Shown one piece after another: positions 6,100 through 7,982 of a DNA stretch of 7,982 bases (its first letter is position 1; each line of letters begins with the position of its first letter). The translations under genes and the position numbers were made by a program. This DNA is from an uncultured Collinsella sp. Lineage in GTDB: Bacteria; Actinomycetota; Coriobacteriia; Coriobacteriales; Coriobacteriaceae. The DNA is taken from NCBI GenBank assembly GCA_900549245.1, contig URNQ01000072.1, positions 1 to 7,982 on the forward strand. The letters run 5' to 3'. Below the pieces are notes generated by a model. That model was given only the letters and a program-made list of their open reading frames with translations, was not told the DNA's origin and did not search any database.

Positions 6100-6138
6100 C
6101 CCTTATGTCGGTGGGCTGATGTGTTGCGTCCCTGATGG

Positions 6139-7275
6139 CTACAAGGTTGAAAGGAAGGTGGACAGGCGGCGGAGGCCTTCGTCCAGGTCTTTATCGGAGA
6201 CGCAATAGCTGAGGCGGACGTGGCCTTCGGTGCCGAAGCAGTCGCCCGGGACTAGGGCTACGTTTGCCTCTTCGATGGCTTTGATGCAGAAGTCTTCGCT
6301 GGTTAGGCCGAACTTTTTGATGCTCGGGAAAGTGTAGAAGGCTCCTGCGGGCTCTACTACGTCGAGGCCCATGGCGTTTAAGGCTGCGAGTACGCGTTCG
6401 CGGCGGGCTCGGTAGACTTTGAGCATGGGAGTTGGGTCGACGGTGAGGGCTCGGGCTGCGGCGTCCATCTCGAAGGAGACGGCGCTCGATACCAGGTATT
6501 GGTGAGCCTTTGCGATCTCGGCGATGACGGGGGCTGCGGCTGCGAGCCAGCCCAAGCGCCAGCCGGTCATGGCCCAGGGCTTGGAGAAGCTCTCGATGAC
6601 TACCGTCTGCTCGCGCAGTTCTGGGTGTCGCTGGGCGAAGCGCTCGTAGCCGTCCACATAGACGAGGCGGTTGTATACGTCATCGCAGACTACGTAGATG
6701 CCCGCCTGCTCCGCTACGCGCGCCACGGCGTCGAGCGATGCCGCGTTGAGAATGCAACCCGTGGGATTGTTGGGCGTGCAGATGACGATGGCCTTGGTCG
6801 CCGGGGTCACACAGGCGCGAAGCGCGTCCTCGTCAATCTGGAATTGCGCAGGCTCCGTATCCAAGAAGACCGCCTTGGCGTGATTGGCTACGACGATGCT
6901 CTCGTACAGGCCAAAGGCCGGCGTGGGGATAATAACCTCGTCGCCGGGGTTGAGCATAGCCATGAATGTTGCCGACAGGGCCTCGGTCGCGCCGTCGGTC
7001 AGGATGACCTCGTCGGCCGAAAACGCAAGGCCCGCTTCGCCCATATATGCGGATAGCGCCTCGCGCAGGGCGGGGCGACCGTTGTTGGGCGGATAGTGCG
7101 TGTCACCGCGGTCCAGTGCGGCGGTTACCTCGGCGCTAATCACATCGGGTGTAGGAAAATCGGGCTCGCCGAGCGCGAGCGCAATGCATCCTGGGTGCTG
7201 GGCGGCGAGCGCGTTAATCCGACGGATGCCGGAGGGCTTAAGCGTGGCAAGCGAGGTGTTCATAGGCAGACGCAT
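6139..7275 (-). CDS. Class I/II PLP-dependent aminotransferase (aspartate/aromatic type)
   Basis: This cytosolic enzyme is predicted to transfer an amino group between an amino acid and a 2-oxo acid using pyridoxal phosphate. The product is 378 aa, usual for fold-type I family members. Motifs are GEPDFPTP (36-43), GATEALS (95-101), TPNNPTG (167-173), CDDVY (197-201, with Asp and Tyr contacting the cofactor), SFSKPWAMTGWRLGW (229-243) with Lys232 as the Schiff-base lysine, and HVRLSY (352-357) with Arg354 as the likely substrate carboxylate anchor. The ATG at 7275 is preceded by GAAAGGAA at a good distance; a second ATG at codon 5 is possible. The true substrate cannot be read from sequence; aspartate, aromatic or alanine-type activity are all possible. 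Codons such as CTA, TTA and GTA are more frequent than in the ribosomal genes, suggesting more modest expression. It diverges from the gene at 7369. Confidence 0.93.
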   Translation of the reverse strand: MRLPMNTSLATLKPSGIRRINALAAQHPGCIALALGEPDFPTPDVISAEVTAALDRGDTHYPPNNGRPALREALSAYMGEAGLAFSADEVILTDGATEALSATFMAMLNPGDEVIIPTPAFGLYESIVVANHAKAVFLDTEPAQFQIDEDALRACVTPATKAIVICTPNNPTGCILNAASLDAVARVAEQAGIYVVCDDVYNRLVYVDGYERFAQRHPELREQTVVIESFSKPWAMTGWRLGWLAAAAPVIAEIAKAHQYLVSSAVSFEMDAAARALTVDPTPMLKVYRARRERVLAALNAMGLDVVEPAGAFYTFPSIKKFGLTSEDFCIKAIEEANVALVPGDCFGTEGHVRLSYCVSDKDLDEGLRRLSTFLSTL

Positions 7276-7368
7276 GGCGTTCCTTTCGTAAGGGTTGCAC
7301 TAGGATAGCGCGGCGAAGCGTCACCAGACGGTGTAACCTAAACGGAAACGGACTGGAAAGGGGATGGC
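7276..7368. promoter_or_regulatory. Divergent intergenic region
   Basis: These 93 bases must hold the start signals for both the aminotransferase gene and the plus-strand gene. Both have purine-rich ribosome-binding sites (GAAAGGAA on minus, GAAAGGGG on plus). A small inverted repeat, CACC-AGAC-GGTG (7322-7333), lies in the middle. I see no promoter with two good boxes on either strand. Confidence 0.35.
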
Positions 7369-7982
7369 ATGGAGGCGATCGCACGCGGCGATAAGCCCAA
7401 AACGCTGCAGACCATTGCGTATATCAGTATTCCCGAGAGCGCCGATCTTGAGTTTTTGCTCTGGGACCTGCAGGATGCCATCGCCGCCTATGCACAGCTT
7501 TCCGGCACTGTACTCCCCCGCCCAGTCGATTTGGAGGCAAATGACGCCGGCAGCGTTGCCGATGGCATCGTGCTAGCCGTTGAAGATGTGGCTGACGATG
7601 AGACGTTGACAGCTATCGATCAGGCGCTTGAGCGCTTTGGCGGTACGGGAACGCGCGTCTATGCCGCGATTCGAGCCGCACAAGAGGGCACTGAGCAGGC
7701 GCGTGGGACCGCCGTTCGCCTGCACAAAGCATGTGAGCGCCATGACCAATTGTGGTGTGGCGGCGTTGCCATCTGCGCCGGCAGCGGCATCGCAGCGCTT
7801 CGCCACTCCCCGCGCATGGGACTCTTGCGGCGACCGTTTTCGGAGGCCATGGACAAGCTCGTGGGCGCCGTGCGCATGGGCTGCTCCGTCGAGCATGCAC
7901 AGCGACTTGGCGGCGGCAATGCCGCCAACGTCGACGCCGACGGCATGGTTTGCGCCGAGCCAGCCGTGCCCGCGCCGATCTG
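7369..7982 (+). CDS. Uncharacterised protein, possibly flavodoxin-like (3' end beyond window)
   Basis: I do not recognise this gene with certainty. An open frame of 204 codons runs from ATG at 7369 to the right edge without a stop. Codon use looks genuine, and GAAAGGGG lies about 5 bases upstream. An overlapping ATG at 7364 opens a different frame that stops at 7576. The visible protein alternates hydrophobic strands and helices: TIAYISIP (15-22), DGIVLAVEDV (65-74), TRVYAAI (95-101), then LWCGGVAICAGSGI (128-141) and PRMGLLRRPFSEAMDKL (148-164). The last two recall the C-terminal half of flavodoxin-like NAD(P)H-dependent oxidoreductases of anaerobes, but no FMN phosphate-binding loop is visible at the N-terminus. 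No signal peptide or membrane segment is apparent. The function is a low-confidence inference. Confidence 0.75.
   Translation, partial: MEAIARGDKPKTLQTIAYISIPESADLEFLLWDLQDAIAAYAQLSGTVLPRPVDLEANDAGSVADGIVLAVEDVADDETLTAIDQALERFGGTGTRVYAAIRAAQEGTEQARGTAVRLHKACERHDQLWCGGVAICAGSGIAALRHSPRMGLLRRPFSEAMDKLVGAVRMGCSVEHAQRLGGGNAANVDADGMVCAEPAVPAPI

Noticed and set aside
6499..7056. 185-codon plus-strand open frame
   Set aside because: It is antisense to the aminotransferase gene, whose motifs are complete and in frame.
7364..7576. 70-codon frame starting at the ATG at 7364
   Set aside because: It overlaps the frame starting at 7369, which stays open to the window edge with better codon use and ribosome-binding-site spacing.

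Overview
This is a GC-rich bacterial window in which nearly everything reads on the minus strand. The most likely source is an actinobacterium of the class Coriobacteriia (the Collinsella/Olsenella/Atopobium group). That assignment is an inference from GC-rich third codon positions, a short actinobacterial-type RpoB and the general style of the proteins. It is not a database match.

Reading in the direction of transcription (right to left), the minus-strand genes are: a class I PLP-dependent aminotransferase (7275-6139); a ~500-base gap holding a very large inverted repeat, the ribosomal operon promoter, an L10 (rplJ) leader RNA and an attenuator-like terminator; rplJ (5635-5114); rplL (5011-4634) with a strong intrinsic terminator; galU (4319-3411) with its own promoter and terminator; and rpoB (3124 to beyond base 1, C-terminus missing). 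One plus-strand gene of uncertain function begins at 7369, diverges from the aminotransferase gene and runs off the right edge.

The usual bacterial order rplJ-rplL-rpoB-rpoC is interrupted here. A terminator follows rplL, a nucleotide-sugar gene (galU) forms its own transcription unit, a second terminator follows galU, and rpoB then has its own candidate promoter(s). Stalk-protein production (L10, L7/L12) appears to be under autogenous leader-RNA control, while RNA polymerase beta is transcribed separately.

The best leads are: (1) a roughly 250-bp imperfect palindrome upstream of rplJ, containing a perfect 33-bp inverted repeat, whose left outer arm carries the -35 box of the rplJ promoter; (2) RpoB fork loop 2, where the near-universal T/S-RERAG segment is replaced by a longer basic segment; (3) a LexA/SOS-box-like palindrome between galU and rpoB; and (4) the split beta operon itself.
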